From Sphingomonas sp. CROZ-RG-20F-R02-07 (GTDB lineage: Bacteria; Pseudomonadota; Alphaproteobacteria; Sphingomonadales; Sphingomonadaceae), in assembly GCF_022662335.1 (NCBI RefSeq), contig NZ_JAKNQJ010000006.1:124001-188000 (forward strand): a DNA stretch of 64,000 nucleotides, written 5' to 3'. Shown here piece by piece: positions 16,218 to 24,969 of the stretch (within the stretch, counting starts at the first letter, position 1; each line of letters starts with the position of its first letter). Under the pieces are notes generated by a model that worked only from the letters and a program-made list of their open reading frames with translations, did no database searches and was not told where the DNA came from. A program made the position numbers and the translations under genes.

Positions 16218-17672
16218 ATGAAGCCGACACAGAAGATCGCGCTCGCGCTGGGCGGCCTTGGCGCTGCGGCGCTGCTGGCGCACCCGGCCTTTGCGCAGAC
16301 GCCCGCCGGCGCGGTCGCCGGCCAGATCCCGAAGGCCAGCGTCGACAAGGGCGACACCGCCTGGATGCTTGTCTCCACGCTCCTCGTGCTGATGATGTCG
16401 GTGCCGGGGCTCGCGCTGTTCTATGGCGGCCTCGTGCGCACCAAGAACATGCTGTCGGTGCTGACCCAGGTGCTGATGATCGTCTGCCTGGTTGCGGTGA
16501 TGTGGGTCACCTTCGGCTATTCGATGGCGTTCACCGGGCATAACGCGTTCTGGGGCGGCCTGTCGAAGGCGCTGCTGATCGGCGTCGACGCCAACAGCCA
16601 GGCGGCGACGTTCTCCAACGGCGTCTACATCCCCGAATATGCCTATATCTGCTTCCAGATGACGTTCGCGTGCATCACGCCCGCGCTCTTCGTCGGATCG
16701 GTGGCGGAGCGGGTGCGGTTCTCGCCGCTGATGCTCTTCGTCGCGCTCTGGGTCACGTTCGTGTATTTCCCGATCGCGCACATGGTCTGGTATTGGGGCG
16801 GCCCCGACGCGATCGCCGCCGCGGCGATGAAGGGCACCGCTGCGCTCGACGCGCAGAATCTCGACGCCGGCTGGCTGTTCCAGAAGGGCGCGCTCGATTT
16901 CGCAGGCGGCACCGTGGTGCACATCAACGCCGGCATCACCGGGCTGGTGATGGCGCTGCTCCTCGGCAAGCGCACCGGTTATCCCCGCGAGCCGATGCCG
17001 CCGCATTCGCTGACCATGACGATGATCGGCGCCTCGCTGCTGTGGGTGGGCTGGTTCGGCTTCAACGCCGGCTCCAACCTCGAATCCAACGGCGTCACCG
17101 CGGTGGCCTTCATCAACACCTTCGTCGCCACCGCCGCGGCCGGCCTGTCGTGGCTGCTGTGCGAACAGATCGTCCGCGGCAAGCCGTCGCTGCTGGGCGC
17201 GGCCTCGGGCGTGGTCGCCGGGCTCGTCGCGGTGACGCCGGCCAGCGGCTATGCCGGGCCGATGGGGTCGGTGGTGCTGGGCCTGATCGTCTCGCCGATC
17301 TGCTTCTTCTTCGTCGCCAAGGTGAAGACGAAGTTCGGCTATGACGACAGCCTCGACGTGTTCGGCGTGCACTGCGTCGGCGGCATCACCGGCGCGATCC
17401 TGACGGGCGTGCTCGTCTCGCCGAAGCTCGGCGGCCAAGGTATCGCCGATTATGCGAGCAAGCCCGGCACGCTCGCGGTCGGCAGCTACGACATGCTGGC
17501 CCAGGTGTGGATCCAATGCCAGGCCGTGATCGTGACGCTCGCCTGGTCGAGCATCGGCGCGACCGTGCTGTACCTGCTGATCGACAAGACCTGGGGCATG
17601 CGCGCGTCGGTCGAGACCGAATATGACGGCCTCGACATCGCCGAGCATGGCGAGCGCGCCTACCATTATTGA
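16218..17672 (+). CDS. amtB: ammonium transporter
   Basis: A 484-residue Amt/Rh-family channel. It has a cleavable signal peptide (residues 1-27, ending AHPAFAQ) and about 11 membrane segments. The conserved pore histidines are in VVHINAGITG and DVFGVHCVGG; NMLSVLTQ and FGYSMAF mark the early helices. It conducts ammonium across the inner membrane and is gated by GlnK binding. The ATG at 16218 is preceded by GGGGGGA and gives the signal peptide; two hairpins follow the stop. Confidence 0.97.
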   Translation: MKPTQKIALALGGLGAAALLAHPAFAQTPAGAVAGQIPKASVDKGDTAWMLVSTLLVLMMSVPGLALFYGGLVRTKNMLSVLTQVLMIVCLVAVMWVTFGYSMAFTGHNAFWGGLSKALLIGVDANSQAATFSNGVYIPEYAYICFQMTFACITPALFVGSVAERVRFSPLMLFVALWVTFVYFPIAHMVWYWGGPDAIAAAAMKGTAALDAQNLDAGWLFQKGALDFAGGTVVHINAGITGLVMALLLGKRTGYPREPMPPHSLTMTMIGASLLWVGWFGFNAGSNLESNGVTAVAFINTFVATAAAGLSWLLCEQIVRGKPSLLGAASGVVAGLVAVTPASGYAGPMGSVVLGLIVSPICFFFVAKVKTKFGYDDSLDVFGVHCVGGITGAILTGVLVSPKLGGQGIADYASKPGTLAVGSYDMLAQVWIQCQAVIVTLAWSSIGATVLYLLIDKTWGMRASVETEYDGLDIAEHGERAYHY

Positions 17673-17679
17673 AGCCATC

Positions 17680-17707
17680 GGGCGGGCGCCCCGCAAGGCG
17701 CCCGCCC
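17680..17707 (+). terminator. GC hairpin after amtB
   Basis: Perfect 11-bp stem GGGCGGGCGCC / GGCGCCCGCCC (17680-17690, 17697-17707) with a six-base loop, 8 bp after the amtB stop. It lacks a T-run, so it may stabilise the transcript end rather than terminate. Confidence 0.5.
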
Positions 17708-17734
17708 CACGATGTTCCTCCTGCGGACACACCT

Positions 17735-17765
17735 GGCCGGTGCGGCGACGCACCGGCCTTTTTTT
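17735..17765 (+). terminator. intrinsic terminator of glnK-amtB
   Basis: Perfect 9-bp stem GGCCGGTGC / GCACCGGCC (17735-17743, 17750-17758), six-base loop, then seven Ts (17759-17765). This is a textbook Rho-independent terminator 62 bp downstream of amtB. Confidence 0.9.
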
Positions 17766-17810
17766 GTGGCGCGGCGGTGGGCTGGCCCGATCAGGGCCTC
17801 GCGAGCGATC

Positions 17811-17929
17811 GGGTTCACGCGAAGGCGCGAAGACGATGCGTTTTGGGCCATCGGTCCTCAAACCCCTGGGCTCGTGACGATCATGACCGGGCGCAACAGT
17901 TTCGCGTCTTCGCGTCTTTGCGCGAACCC
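17811..17929. repeat. intergenic palindromic repeat element, about 119 bp
   Basis: The 352-bp gap between amtB and the next gene holds two terminator hairpins and this element. Its 25-bp terminal arms (17811-17835 and 17905-17929) are inverted copies matching at 22 of 25 positions, built from the iterated unit CGCGAAGACG. I see no credible gene in the gap. Elements with CGCGAAGACGCGAAG-type arms are common between sphingomonad genes; that comparison is from general knowledge, not a search. Confidence 0.75.
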
Positions 17930-18024
17930 GGCGTCTTGGCCGGCATGCGCCGCGAGAGAAACGTCGCCGTGCCGGCCGCTGCGCAATATCCGAGCACGCA
18001 TCGCGCCTGGGCGATGACGTCAGA

Positions 18025-18423
18025 TCAGGGCGCCATCCGCCGCACGTCGAGCACGTCGACGCCCGCCAGCGCCACGTCGCCCAGCCGGCGGTCGCCCGTT
18101 TCCACGACGATCCCGCCGGCGGTCGAGCGGACCGCGCTCCAGCCGATTTCGTGGACCGCATGGCGCCGGCCCCGGCGGCGCAGCACGGCGAGGCGCGCAT
18201 CTTCGCCCACCACCAGCGCGGCGGCGCCGTCGGCGCCCACCACCGCGTTGCGCGCGGCGAAGCGGGGCAGCGCGCTCTCGGCGGCGCTCGCCGCCTCTTC
18301 GGGGCTGTCGATCCGGTCGCCGCCGCGGCGCAGCGCCATGCGGACAAGGAGCCCGATCGCAAACAAGGCCGCCACCGCGAGCACCGCCAGCGCCGCGATG
18401 CTCGCACTGGGCGGCGCGGTCAT
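18025..18423 (-). CDS. hypothetical protein with N-terminal membrane anchor
   Basis: A 132-residue protein of unknown function. It has one hydrophobic N-terminal segment (about residues 9-30: IAALAVLAVAALFAIGLLV) followed by an Arg/Ala-rich soluble part predicted to lie mostly in the cytoplasm or periplasm depending on orientation. Its start overlaps the stop of the upstream DUF442 gene by ATGA, so it is the third gene of a recQ operon. No family recognised. Confidence 0.65.
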   Translation of the reverse strand: MTAPPSASIAALAVLAVAALFAIGLLVRMALRRGGDRIDSPEEAASAAESALPRFAARNAVVGADGAAALVVGEDARLAVLRRRGRRHAVHEIGWSAVRSTAGGIVVETGDRRLGDVALAGVDVLDVRRMAP

Positions 18424-18848
18424 TGGCCTCCCGCCAGCGCGTCGAGCGTCGGCCGGATGCCGGACAGGTCGTAGCCGGCCTGCTGCGCCTGCGTCACCAG
18501 CAGCTCGGGATTGCGCCCCGCCTTGGCCGCGGCCAGCGCCCACAGGTTGCACGAGCGCGTGCCCGAGCGGCAATAGGCGAGCACGGGACCCTCGGCCGCG
18601 ACGAGCGCGTCCGCCATTGCGTCGAGCTGCGGGTGCGAGAAGCCGGCATGGGTCACGGGAATGGCGGTATAGGCGAGGCCCGCGGCCTCGGCCGCGGCGC
18701 GGATTGCGGCGCCGCTCGGCTGGCCGGGCTCCTCGTCGTCGGGCCGGTTGTTGATGACCGCCTTGAAGCCCGCGGCGGCGATTGTCGCCATATCCTCGGG
18801 CGCGATCTGCGGCGCGACGGCGATGCTCTCGTTGATGGTCCGGATCAT
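18420..18848 (-). CDS. DUF442/TIGR01244-type phosphatase-like sulfur transferase
   Basis: A 142-residue protein with the beta-lactamase-hydrolase-like phosphatase pattern: VINNRPDDEEPGQPSG early and the P-loop CRSGTRS at residues 93-99, with Cys93 as the predicted nucleophile. In Bigs/Blh-type proteins such domains are linked to sulfide oxidation or dephosphorylation; the substrate here is unknown. ATGA overlaps join it to recQ upstream and to the 132-residue hypothetical gene downstream. Confidence 0.85.
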   Translation of the reverse strand: MIRTINESIAVAPQIAPEDMATIAAAGFKAVINNRPDDEEPGQPSGAAIRAAAEAAGLAYTAIPVTHAGFSHPQLDAMADALVAAEGPVLAYCRSGTRSCNLWALAAAKAGRNPELLVTQAQQAGYDLSGIRPTLDALAGGQ

Positions 18849-20617
18849 GCCGCGTCTCGAATGACGTTGAGGAAGGCCTCGCCATAGGCGTCGAGCTTGC
18901 GCGCGCCAATGCCCGAGAGCACGCCCAGCGCCGCGCGGCTGGCGGGGCGCTGCGCCGCCATGCCGCGCAACACCGAATCGTGGAAGATCACATAGGGCGG
19001 AACGCCCGCCTCCTTGGCCAGCTCGCGCCGGCAGGTGCGCAGCGCCTCGAACAGCGGATCGTCGACCGGGTTGGGCACCGCGCCCGCCGCGCCGCGCTTG
19101 CGGGGCACGCGCTTGGGCGGCACCACCACCGAAAGCTGCGCCTCGCCCTTCAGGATCGCGCGCGCGGCGGGGCCGAATTCCAGCCCGCCATGATCGTTGG
19201 CGCGCAGCGCGTCGCGCAGCAGCAGCGCGCGCGCGACCGGCTTCACCAGCGCCGCCTCCTCGCCCGCGGCGATGCCCCAGACGGACAGCGCCTCATGGCC
19301 GTTCATCAGGCTGCGCTCGGTCGAGGCGCCGGTCAGCACCTGTTCGATATAGCCGACGCCAAAGCTCTGGCCCGTGCGAAACACCGCGGAGAGGAATTTC
19401 CTCGCCACCTCCGTGACGTCGACGGCATCGGGGCTGCCCAGGCAATTGTCGCAATTGCCGCAATCCTCGGCACGGTCCTCGCCGAAATGCTTCAGCAGGA
19501 TGCGGCGGCGGCAGCCGGCGGTCTCGACCAGCGCGCCGAGTGCCGCCAGCCGCACGCGCTCGCCCGCCTGGCGTTCGGGCTCCACCTCGGCGATGCGCTG
19601 GCGGGCACGGACGAAATCCTCCGCGCCCCAGAACAGATGCGCCACCGACGGATCGCCGTCGCGGCCCGCGCGGCCGGTTTCCTGATAATAGGCCTCGATC
19701 GACTTGGGCAGGCCGGCATGCGCGACGAAGCGGACGTCGGGCTTGTCGATCCCCATCCCGAACGCGACCGTCGCGCAGATCACCATGTCTTCGCTGGCGA
19801 CGAAATCGGCCTGGTTCTTCTGGCGGATGTGCGGCTCCAGCCCGGCATGATAGGCGCGCGTCGGGCGGCCGGTGCGGCCCAGCGCCTCGGCCAGCTTCTC
19901 GGTGGCGGCGCGGGTCTGCGCATAGACGATGCCGGGGCCGGGCTGCGCCGCCACGATCGCGGCGATCTGCTGGTTGGTGTTGGCCTTGGGGCTGATCGCA
20001 TAGCGGATATTGGGGCGATCGAAGCCCGAGACGATCAACCCGTCCTGCGGCAGCCCGAGCTGTTGCAGGATGTCAGCACGGGTATGCGCGTCGGCGGTGG
20101 CGGTCAGCGCGAGCCGCGGCACATCCGGAAACGCGTTCATCAGCGGCGCGAGCAGCCGGTAATCGGGGCGGAAATCATGGCCCCATTCGCTGACGCAGTG
20201 GGCCTCGTCGATCGCGAAGAGGTTCAGCGGCGCGCTGGCCAGCAATTCGCGGAACGACGCGGTCGAGGCGCGCTCGGGCGCGATATAGAGCAGATCGAGC
20301 GCGCCCGCCTTGAACCGCGCGATCGTCTCGCCGCGATTCTGGTCGACGCTCGTCAGCGTGGCGGCGCGGATCCCCACCGCCTCGGCGGCGCGGAGCTGGT
20401 CGTGCATCAGCGCGATCAGCGGCGAGACGACGACGCACGTCCCCTCCATCATCACCGAGGGCAATTGGTAGCAGAGCGACTTGCCCGCGCCCGTCGGCAT
20501 CACCGCGAGCGTGCCCTGATGCGCCAGCACGCGATCGACCACCTGGCGCTGGACGCCGCGAAAATCGGGAAAGCCGAACACGCGCTGGAGCGTGGGAAGG
20601 GGATCGGGGTGCATCAC
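18845..20617 (-). CDS. recQ: ATP-dependent DNA helicase RecQ
   Basis: 3'-5' DNA helicase of the RecF pathway and fork repair. The 590-residue protein shows Walker A PTGAGKS (41-47), the DEAH box (137-140), the aromatic-rich loop CVSEWGHDFRPDY, the RecQ zinc-binding Cys cluster (CRRRILLKHFGE ... CGNCDNC) and a C-terminal HRDC domain (DPLFEALRTCRRELA onward). It has the standard domain order and length. It starts the three-gene minus-strand operon. Confidence 0.96.
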   Translation of the reverse strand: MMHPDPLPTLQRVFGFPDFRGVQRQVVDRVLAHQGTLAVMPTGAGKSLCYQLPSVMMEGTCVVVSPLIALMHDQLRAAEAVGIRAATLTSVDQNRGETIARFKAGALDLLYIAPERASTASFRELLASAPLNLFAIDEAHCVSEWGHDFRPDYRLLAPLMNAFPDVPRLALTATADAHTRADILQQLGLPQDGLIVSGFDRPNIRYAISPKANTNQQIAAIVAAQPGPGIVYAQTRAATEKLAEALGRTGRPTRAYHAGLEPHIRQKNQADFVASEDMVICATVAFGMGIDKPDVRFVAHAGLPKSIEAYYQETGRAGRDGDPSVAHLFWGAEDFVRARQRIAEVEPERQAGERVRLAALGALVETAGCRRRILLKHFGEDRAEDCGNCDNCLGSPDAVDVTEVARKFLSAVFRTGQSFGVGYIEQVLTGASTERSLMNGHEALSVWGIAAGEEAALVKPVARALLLRDALRANDHGGLEFGPAARAILKGEAQLSVVVPPKRVPRKRGAAGAVPNPVDDPLFEALRTCRRELAKEAGVPPYVIFHDSVLRGMAAQRPASRAALGVLSGIGARKLDAYGEAFLNVIRDAA

Positions 20618-20638
20618 AGGCTTAGGTAGCGATCCGCT

Positions 20639-21607
20639 TCACGATGTCGAGCGGTGCACGGCCGAGAGAATCGGATAGCCGAGCCGGTCGAGTACCGCTT
20701 CCGCCTCGTCGGCGAAATCGCGGTAGCGCGTCTCGGCCAAACAGCGCGGGGGTTCGGTGTGCTCGAATTGCGTGCATCGCGTCACCGGCGCGCCGCCGAT
20801 TCGGCGGCGCAGGACCGCCATCGCTTCTGCTCCCGCGCCGATCCGGCTTGCGTCGGCGACATAGGCGATACAGGCACCCTTCGGCTCGGGGTTGCGCGTG
20901 TTCTCGCATGCGGCGCGGGCCTTGACCGCGTCATCGGCGAACAGGGATTTGAGGTTCGGATCTGCCGAGACGTCGCGGCTCGTGCCATGGTCGAACGCGA
21001 AGACCCGCGGCGGCGCCCAGGTGCTCGCACACGATCCGAAACCGCAATCGAAGCGATCGTCGGCGAGGACGAAATCGGCGGTCCCGTGCCCCGAGCGATC
21101 GGTGGGGAAGGGCACGCGCGATACCGGATCCACGCGGCAGAAGGTGGCGTTGCCGCTCCCGGCAGCGCCATGGTTCAGCCGCGCCGCGGCAAACCCTTTG
21201 GGCTCCGCATAGGCAATCTGGATCGACACGCATCCGCCGGATCCGCCGGCGTCCGTAAGGATGACGAGCGAAGGATGCGGATCGTGCGGCGACAGCCGGC
21301 CAACCGCATAGCGGAAACCCAGCCCCGGATCGCTGGTGATCCGCAGAGGCGGCGCGCCGTCCCGCGAGCGGACCATGGCGACGAGGTAGCGCGTATCGCC
21401 ATCGGCATCGCCGAAGCAGGCGGGATGCCCCAGCCGCTGCGCGCCGCAGCTTGTCTCCGCGATGTCGATCCACGTCCCATCGACCGCGATCCGCCGATCC
21501 ATGCCGGGCTCCGCTTCGACGAAGCGGTCGAGGGGGAAGGGTTCGGGATTCGGCGCTGCGCCGAGTAGAAGGCCGATCGAAAACAGCGCCGACCGACCAC
21601 GCCACAT
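20639..21607 (-). CDS. exported Cys-rich hypothetical protein
   Basis: A 322-residue protein with no recognised family. The ATG at 21607 gives a signal peptide (MWRGRSALFSIGLLLGAA); an ATG eight codons upstream would add charged residues before it. The mature part has ten cysteines spread along its length, including a Cys-Gly-Phe-Gly-Ser-Cys pair, which suggests disulfides in the periplasm. It lies 21 bp upstream of recQ on the same strand, but no coupling is evident. Confidence 0.65.
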   Translation of the reverse strand: MWRGRSALFSIGLLLGAAPNPEPFPLDRFVEAEPGMDRRIAVDGTWIDIAETSCGAQRLGHPACFGDADGDTRYLVAMVRSRDGAPPLRITSDPGLGFRYAVGRLSPHDPHPSLVILTDAGGSGGCVSIQIAYAEPKGFAAARLNHGAAGSGNATFCRVDPVSRVPFPTDRSGHGTADFVLADDRFDCGFGSCASTWAPPRVFAFDHGTSRDVSADPNLKSLFADDAVKARAACENTRNPEPKGACIAYVADASRIGAGAEAMAVLRRRIGGAPVTRCTQFEHTEPPRCLAETRYRDFADEAEAVLDRLGYPILSAVHRSTS

Positions 21608-21732
21608 TGCACCGCTCCTGAGGATCAACATGGCTTAACCGCGTGCCCGCTTCGGTTCAACCGCGGAACGGCGCGGTCATCCCGGTTTCGATCGACGCCC
21701 GCGAGCCAGCGTTTCCTCGCGGCGCGCCGGAC

Positions 21733-23550
21733 CTACTCCGCCGCCAGCGCCTCCTCGCGCTCGTGCGCCTGGCGCGCCCACATTTCGGCATAGAGGCCGC
21801 CGCGGCGCAGGAGTTCGGCGTGGCTGCCGCGTTCGGCGATGCGGCCGGCGTCGAGGACGACGATCTGGTCGGCATGGACCACGGTCGACAGGCGATGCGC
21901 GATCACGATCGTGGTGCGGCCGCGCTCGATCCGGCGCAGCGTGTCGAGGATGTCCGCCTCGGTCCGGCTGTCGAGCGCGCTGGTGGCTTCGTCGAGGATC
22001 AGGATCGGCGGGTTCTTCAGCAGCGTGCGCGCGATCGCCACGCGCTGCTTCTCGCCGCCCGACAGTTTCAGCCCGCGCTCGCCGACGCGGGTGTGATAGC
22101 CCTGCGGCTGGCGTTCGATGAAGCCGGCGATCGCGGCGCCGCGTGCGGCCTCCTCGATCTCGGGCATCTCGGCGCCTTCGCGGCCATAGCCGATATTGTA
22201 GCCGATCGTGTCGTTGAACAGCACCGTATCCTGCGGCACGATCCCGATCGCGGCGCGCAGCGACGCCTGGGTGACGTGCGCGACGTCCTGGCCGTCGATC
22301 GTCAGCCGCCCCGCGGTCAGGTCGTAGAAGCGGTAGAGCAGCCGCGCGAGCGTCGACTTGCCCGCACCCGACGGCCCGACGATCGCGACGGTGGTGCCCG
22401 GCCGCACCTCCAGATCGATGCCGCGCAGGATCTCGCGGCCGGGATCATAGCCGAAATGCACGTCCTCGAAGCGGATCGCACCACGCCCTACGACCAGCGG
22501 CACCGCGTCCGGCGCATCCACGACGTCCGCGGGCGTGTCGATAAGGTCGAACATGCTGCCCATGTCGATCGCGCCCTGGCGGATGGTGCGATACACCATG
22601 CCGAGCAGGTCGAGCGGGCGGAACAGCTGCGAGAGCAGCGTGGACACGAACACCACGTCGCCCGCCGAGAACCGCCCCTGCGACCAGCCCCAGGCGACAT
22701 AGGCCATGCCGCCGCCGAGCATCGCGTTGGTGATGAGCGCCTGGCCGACGTTCAGCCACGCGAGCGAATTCTCCGATTTCGTCGCGGCCTGCGCATAGGC
22801 GGACACCGCGTCCTCGTAGCGCTTGGCCTCGCGCGCCTCGGCACCGAAATATTTGACCGTCTCGAAATTCAGCAGCGAATCGACCGCATGCGCCACCGCG
22901 CCGGTGTCGAGATCGTTCATCCGCGTGCGCAGTGCGTTGCGCCAGTCGGTCACCCAGCGCGTGAAGGCGATATAGCCGATCACCATCACCACGGTGACCG
23001 CCGACAGCCCGATGCCGAAGCTATGCCAGAAGATGCCGAGCACCAGGGTGAGCTCGAGCACGGTGGGCGCGATGTTGAAGAGCAGGAAATACAGCATCGT
23101 ATCGATGCTCTTGGTGCCGCGCTCCACCACCTTGGTGACCGCGCCGGTGCGGCGCTCGAGATGGAAGCGCAGCGACAGCGCGTGGAGGTGGCGGAAGACG
23201 TTGGCGGCCAGACGGCGCGTCGCCTCCTGCCCGACGCGTTCGAAGACCGCGTTGCGCAGATTGTCGAACAGCGTCGTCGAGAAGCGCGAGGCGGCATAGC
23301 CGATCACCAGCAGGATCACGAGCGTGGCGAGGCTGCGGTCGCCGCTCGCCATCCGGTCGACCGCATATTTCAGCGTATAGGCCGAGCCGAACACCTGGAC
23401 GAGCTTGGACGCCACGACGAAGACCATCGCCACGACGATCCGCGCGCGGAGCATCGGTTCTCCGGCGGGCCAGAGATAGGGCAGGAAACGGCGCAGCGTC
23501 GGCAGCAGCGGCTGGTCGGCGCGCGAAGAGGGGTGGGTTTGCGGTGGCAT
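21733..23550 (-). CDS. ABC exporter, ATM1/HMT1 type (fused permease-ATPase)
   Basis: A 605-residue half-transporter: six membrane segments in the first 330 residues, then an ATPase with Walker A GPSGAGKST (about 391-399), LSGGEKQR signature, ILILDEATSALD Walker B and IAHRLSTV H-loop. The TM part carries the ATM1 pattern (LRNAVFERVGQEATRRLA; SLNFETVKYFGAE). ATM1-type exporters move glutathione-linked metals or sulfur compounds out of the cytosol. The ATG at 23550 fits the family N terminus; longer extension has no homology pattern. Confidence 0.93.
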   Translation of the reverse strand: MPPQTHPSSRADQPLLPTLRRFLPYLWPAGEPMLRARIVVAMVFVVASKLVQVFGSAYTLKYAVDRMASGDRSLATLVILLVIGYAASRFSTTLFDNLRNAVFERVGQEATRRLAANVFRHLHALSLRFHLERRTGAVTKVVERGTKSIDTMLYFLLFNIAPTVLELTLVLGIFWHSFGIGLSAVTVVMVIGYIAFTRWVTDWRNALRTRMNDLDTGAVAHAVDSLLNFETVKYFGAEAREAKRYEDAVSAYAQAATKSENSLAWLNVGQALITNAMLGGGMAYVAWGWSQGRFSAGDVVFVSTLLSQLFRPLDLLGMVYRTIRQGAIDMGSMFDLIDTPADVVDAPDAVPLVVGRGAIRFEDVHFGYDPGREILRGIDLEVRPGTTVAIVGPSGAGKSTLARLLYRFYDLTAGRLTIDGQDVAHVTQASLRAAIGIVPQDTVLFNDTIGYNIGYGREGAEMPEIEEAARGAAIAGFIERQPQGYHTRVGERGLKLSGGEKQRVAIARTLLKNPPILILDEATSALDSRTEADILDTLRRIERGRTTIVIAHRLSTVVHADQIVVLDAGRIAERGSHAELLRRGGLYAEMWARQAHEREEALAAE

Positions 23551-23652
23551 CTTCCGCCCATGTAGGGCGCGACGGCCCGTGGCGAAACCGTGACCGGCGG
23601 AACATCGCGCGCCGACATGCGCTTTTACCGACAGGCGGCGGGAGTTGGTGCG

Positions 23653-23883
23653 ATGGGACCGATGGTCTTCGTGATGGCGATCATGGGCTGCGGCGACGGC
23701 AACGCCGCCTGCACCCAGGCCAGGATCGTCGCGACGCATTATGCCAGCATGGCGCAGTGCCGCGCCGCGCTGCCCGCACAGCTCGCGGAAAACAGCGATC
23801 TCTCCTATCCCGTGATCGCTGCCGATTGCCGCGCGAACGGGCCCTTGCTCGTCAAGGCCGAGGCGAAGACGAACCGGGGCTGA
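23653..23883 (+). CDS. small exported-looking hypothetical protein
   Basis: A 76-residue protein with a short hydrophobic N terminus (GPMVFVMAIMGCG) and four Cys residues, one in GCGDGNAACTQ. The ATG at 23653 has GGAG eight bases upstream, preferred over an in-frame ATG at 23617. Its last 32 bases overlap the end of crtB on the opposite strand. It diverges from the ABC exporter. Family not recognised with certainty, but the composition is not that of a shadow frame. Confidence 0.55.
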   Translation: MGPMVFVMAIMGCGDGNAACTQARIVATHYASMAQCRAALPAQLAENSDLSYPVIAADCRANGPLLVKAEAKTNRG

Positions 23884-24829
23884 GCACCGGGCGGCGCCAG
23901 AGGTCCGTCGGTCGTGGTGTCGGCGGATAGGCGCGCCGTCGGGCCGCCGCCTGGCGCGCGGCAGTGGCGATGAACCCGATCTTGGCAAGCGTCGACGTTC
24001 CCACCCGCTCGTCCCAGGCGCGCTCGCCCCGATCGGCCACATGGCGGCCGATCGCCCCATAGATCCCGGCGGCGGCCAGCACCGCCCAGGCCGAGCGGAA
24101 CGGCAGGGCGGGCGTCCCGTAGCGCGCGCTCCGCTCGAAGGCCGCGGCCCGGTCGGCAAGACGCCGGGCGAGGATGGCGAGCGCGGGGCGGTGCTCGGGC
24201 GCCATGATCCGGTCGGCCGGGATCGCCATTTCGGCCAACCAGTCTGCGGGCAGATAGCAGCGGCCGACCGCGGCATCCTCGCCGATGTCGCGCGCGATAT
24301 TGGCGAGCTGGAAGGCGAGCCCGAGATCGCAGGCGCGGTCGAGCGTGGCGGCGTCGTCGGGACCGACGCCCATCGCCACCGCCATCATGCAGCCGACCGC
24401 GCCGGCGACATGGTAGCAATAGCGGTAGAGATCATCCTCGGTGCGCGGGCGCCAATCCGCGGCATCGAGCGCGAAGCCGGCGATCAGGTCGCGCGCGAGC
24501 GCGGGCGGCATCCGCGTTTCGGCGGCGACGATCCGCAGCGCGTCGAACGGCGCATCGCCGACCACCCGCCCCGCCAGCGCGGCTTCGGTCTTGGCGGTCA
24601 GTTCGGCAAGCCGTGCCGGCGCGTCATCGACGCGCGTCATGCCATGGCCGTGATCCTGCCCGTCGGCGATGTCGTCGCACGCGCGGCACCAGGCATAGAG
24701 CAGCCATGCGCGTTCGCGGGTCGGGGGATCGAACAGCCGGCTGGCCGCGGCGAAGCTCTTCGACCCGCGCGCGATGGATTCGCGCGCGGCGGCTACGGTC
24801 GCTTCGCGAGTGGGGAGAGGGCTGGTCAC
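23852..24829 (-). CDS. crtB: phytoene synthase
   Basis: Condenses two geranylgeranyl diphosphates to phytoene, the first committed carotenoid step. The 325-residue protein has both Asp-rich Mg-diphosphate motifs: DDIAD (52-56) and DIGED (181-185) followed by GRCYLP, plus the YCYHVAGAVG helix typical of the phytoene/squalene synthase family. It lies near crtI and crtY but is separated from crtI by LOG and PAS genes. crtE is not in the window. Its 3' end overlaps a convergent small gene. Confidence 0.94.
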   Translation of the reverse strand: MTSPLPTREATVAAARESIARGSKSFAAASRLFDPPTRERAWLLYAWCRACDDIADGQDHGHGMTRVDDAPARLAELTAKTEAALAGRVVGDAPFDALRIVAAETRMPPALARDLIAGFALDAADWRPRTEDDLYRYCYHVAGAVGCMMAVAMGVGPDDAATLDRACDLGLAFQLANIARDIGEDAAVGRCYLPADWLAEMAIPADRIMAPEHRPALAILARRLADRAAAFERSARYGTPALPFRSAWAVLAAAGIYGAIGRHVADRGERAWDERVGTSTLAKIGFIATAARQAAARRRAYPPTPRPTDLWRRPVLSPGSSSPRP

Positions 24830-24849
24830 CTACCTCGCACTTCGAACCA

Positions 24850-24947
24850 CCCCGGCGGAGGCCGGGGCCCAGTGGGGAGACGGAGCTTGGTTGGCGATGC
24901 GGCTCGTTCCCAAAGCCTTTCCAACTGGGCTCCGGCCTCCGCCGGGG
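24850..24947. repeat. intergenic palindromic repeat element, 98 bp
   Basis: Arms of 24 bp (24850-24873 and 24924-24947) are inverted copies matching at 23 of 24 positions, with sequence CCCCGGCGGAGGCCGGGG followed by CCCAGT. It fills most of the gap between crtB and the LOG-family gene. The transcript could form a very strong hairpin between these genes. The arms are unlike those of the element at 17811, so it is a different family. Confidence 0.8.
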
Positions 24948-24969
24948 TACGGCCCTGGTGTGGGGCGCC

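Noticed and set aside
17673..18024. plus-strand open frame in the gap after amtB
   Set aside because: It starts upstream of the terminator and runs through the hairpin and the palindromic element; no ribosome-binding site or plausible protein.
15996..18407. 803-codon minus-strand frame opposite glnK-amtB
   Set aside because: Antisense to two certain genes, composition typical of a shadow frame.
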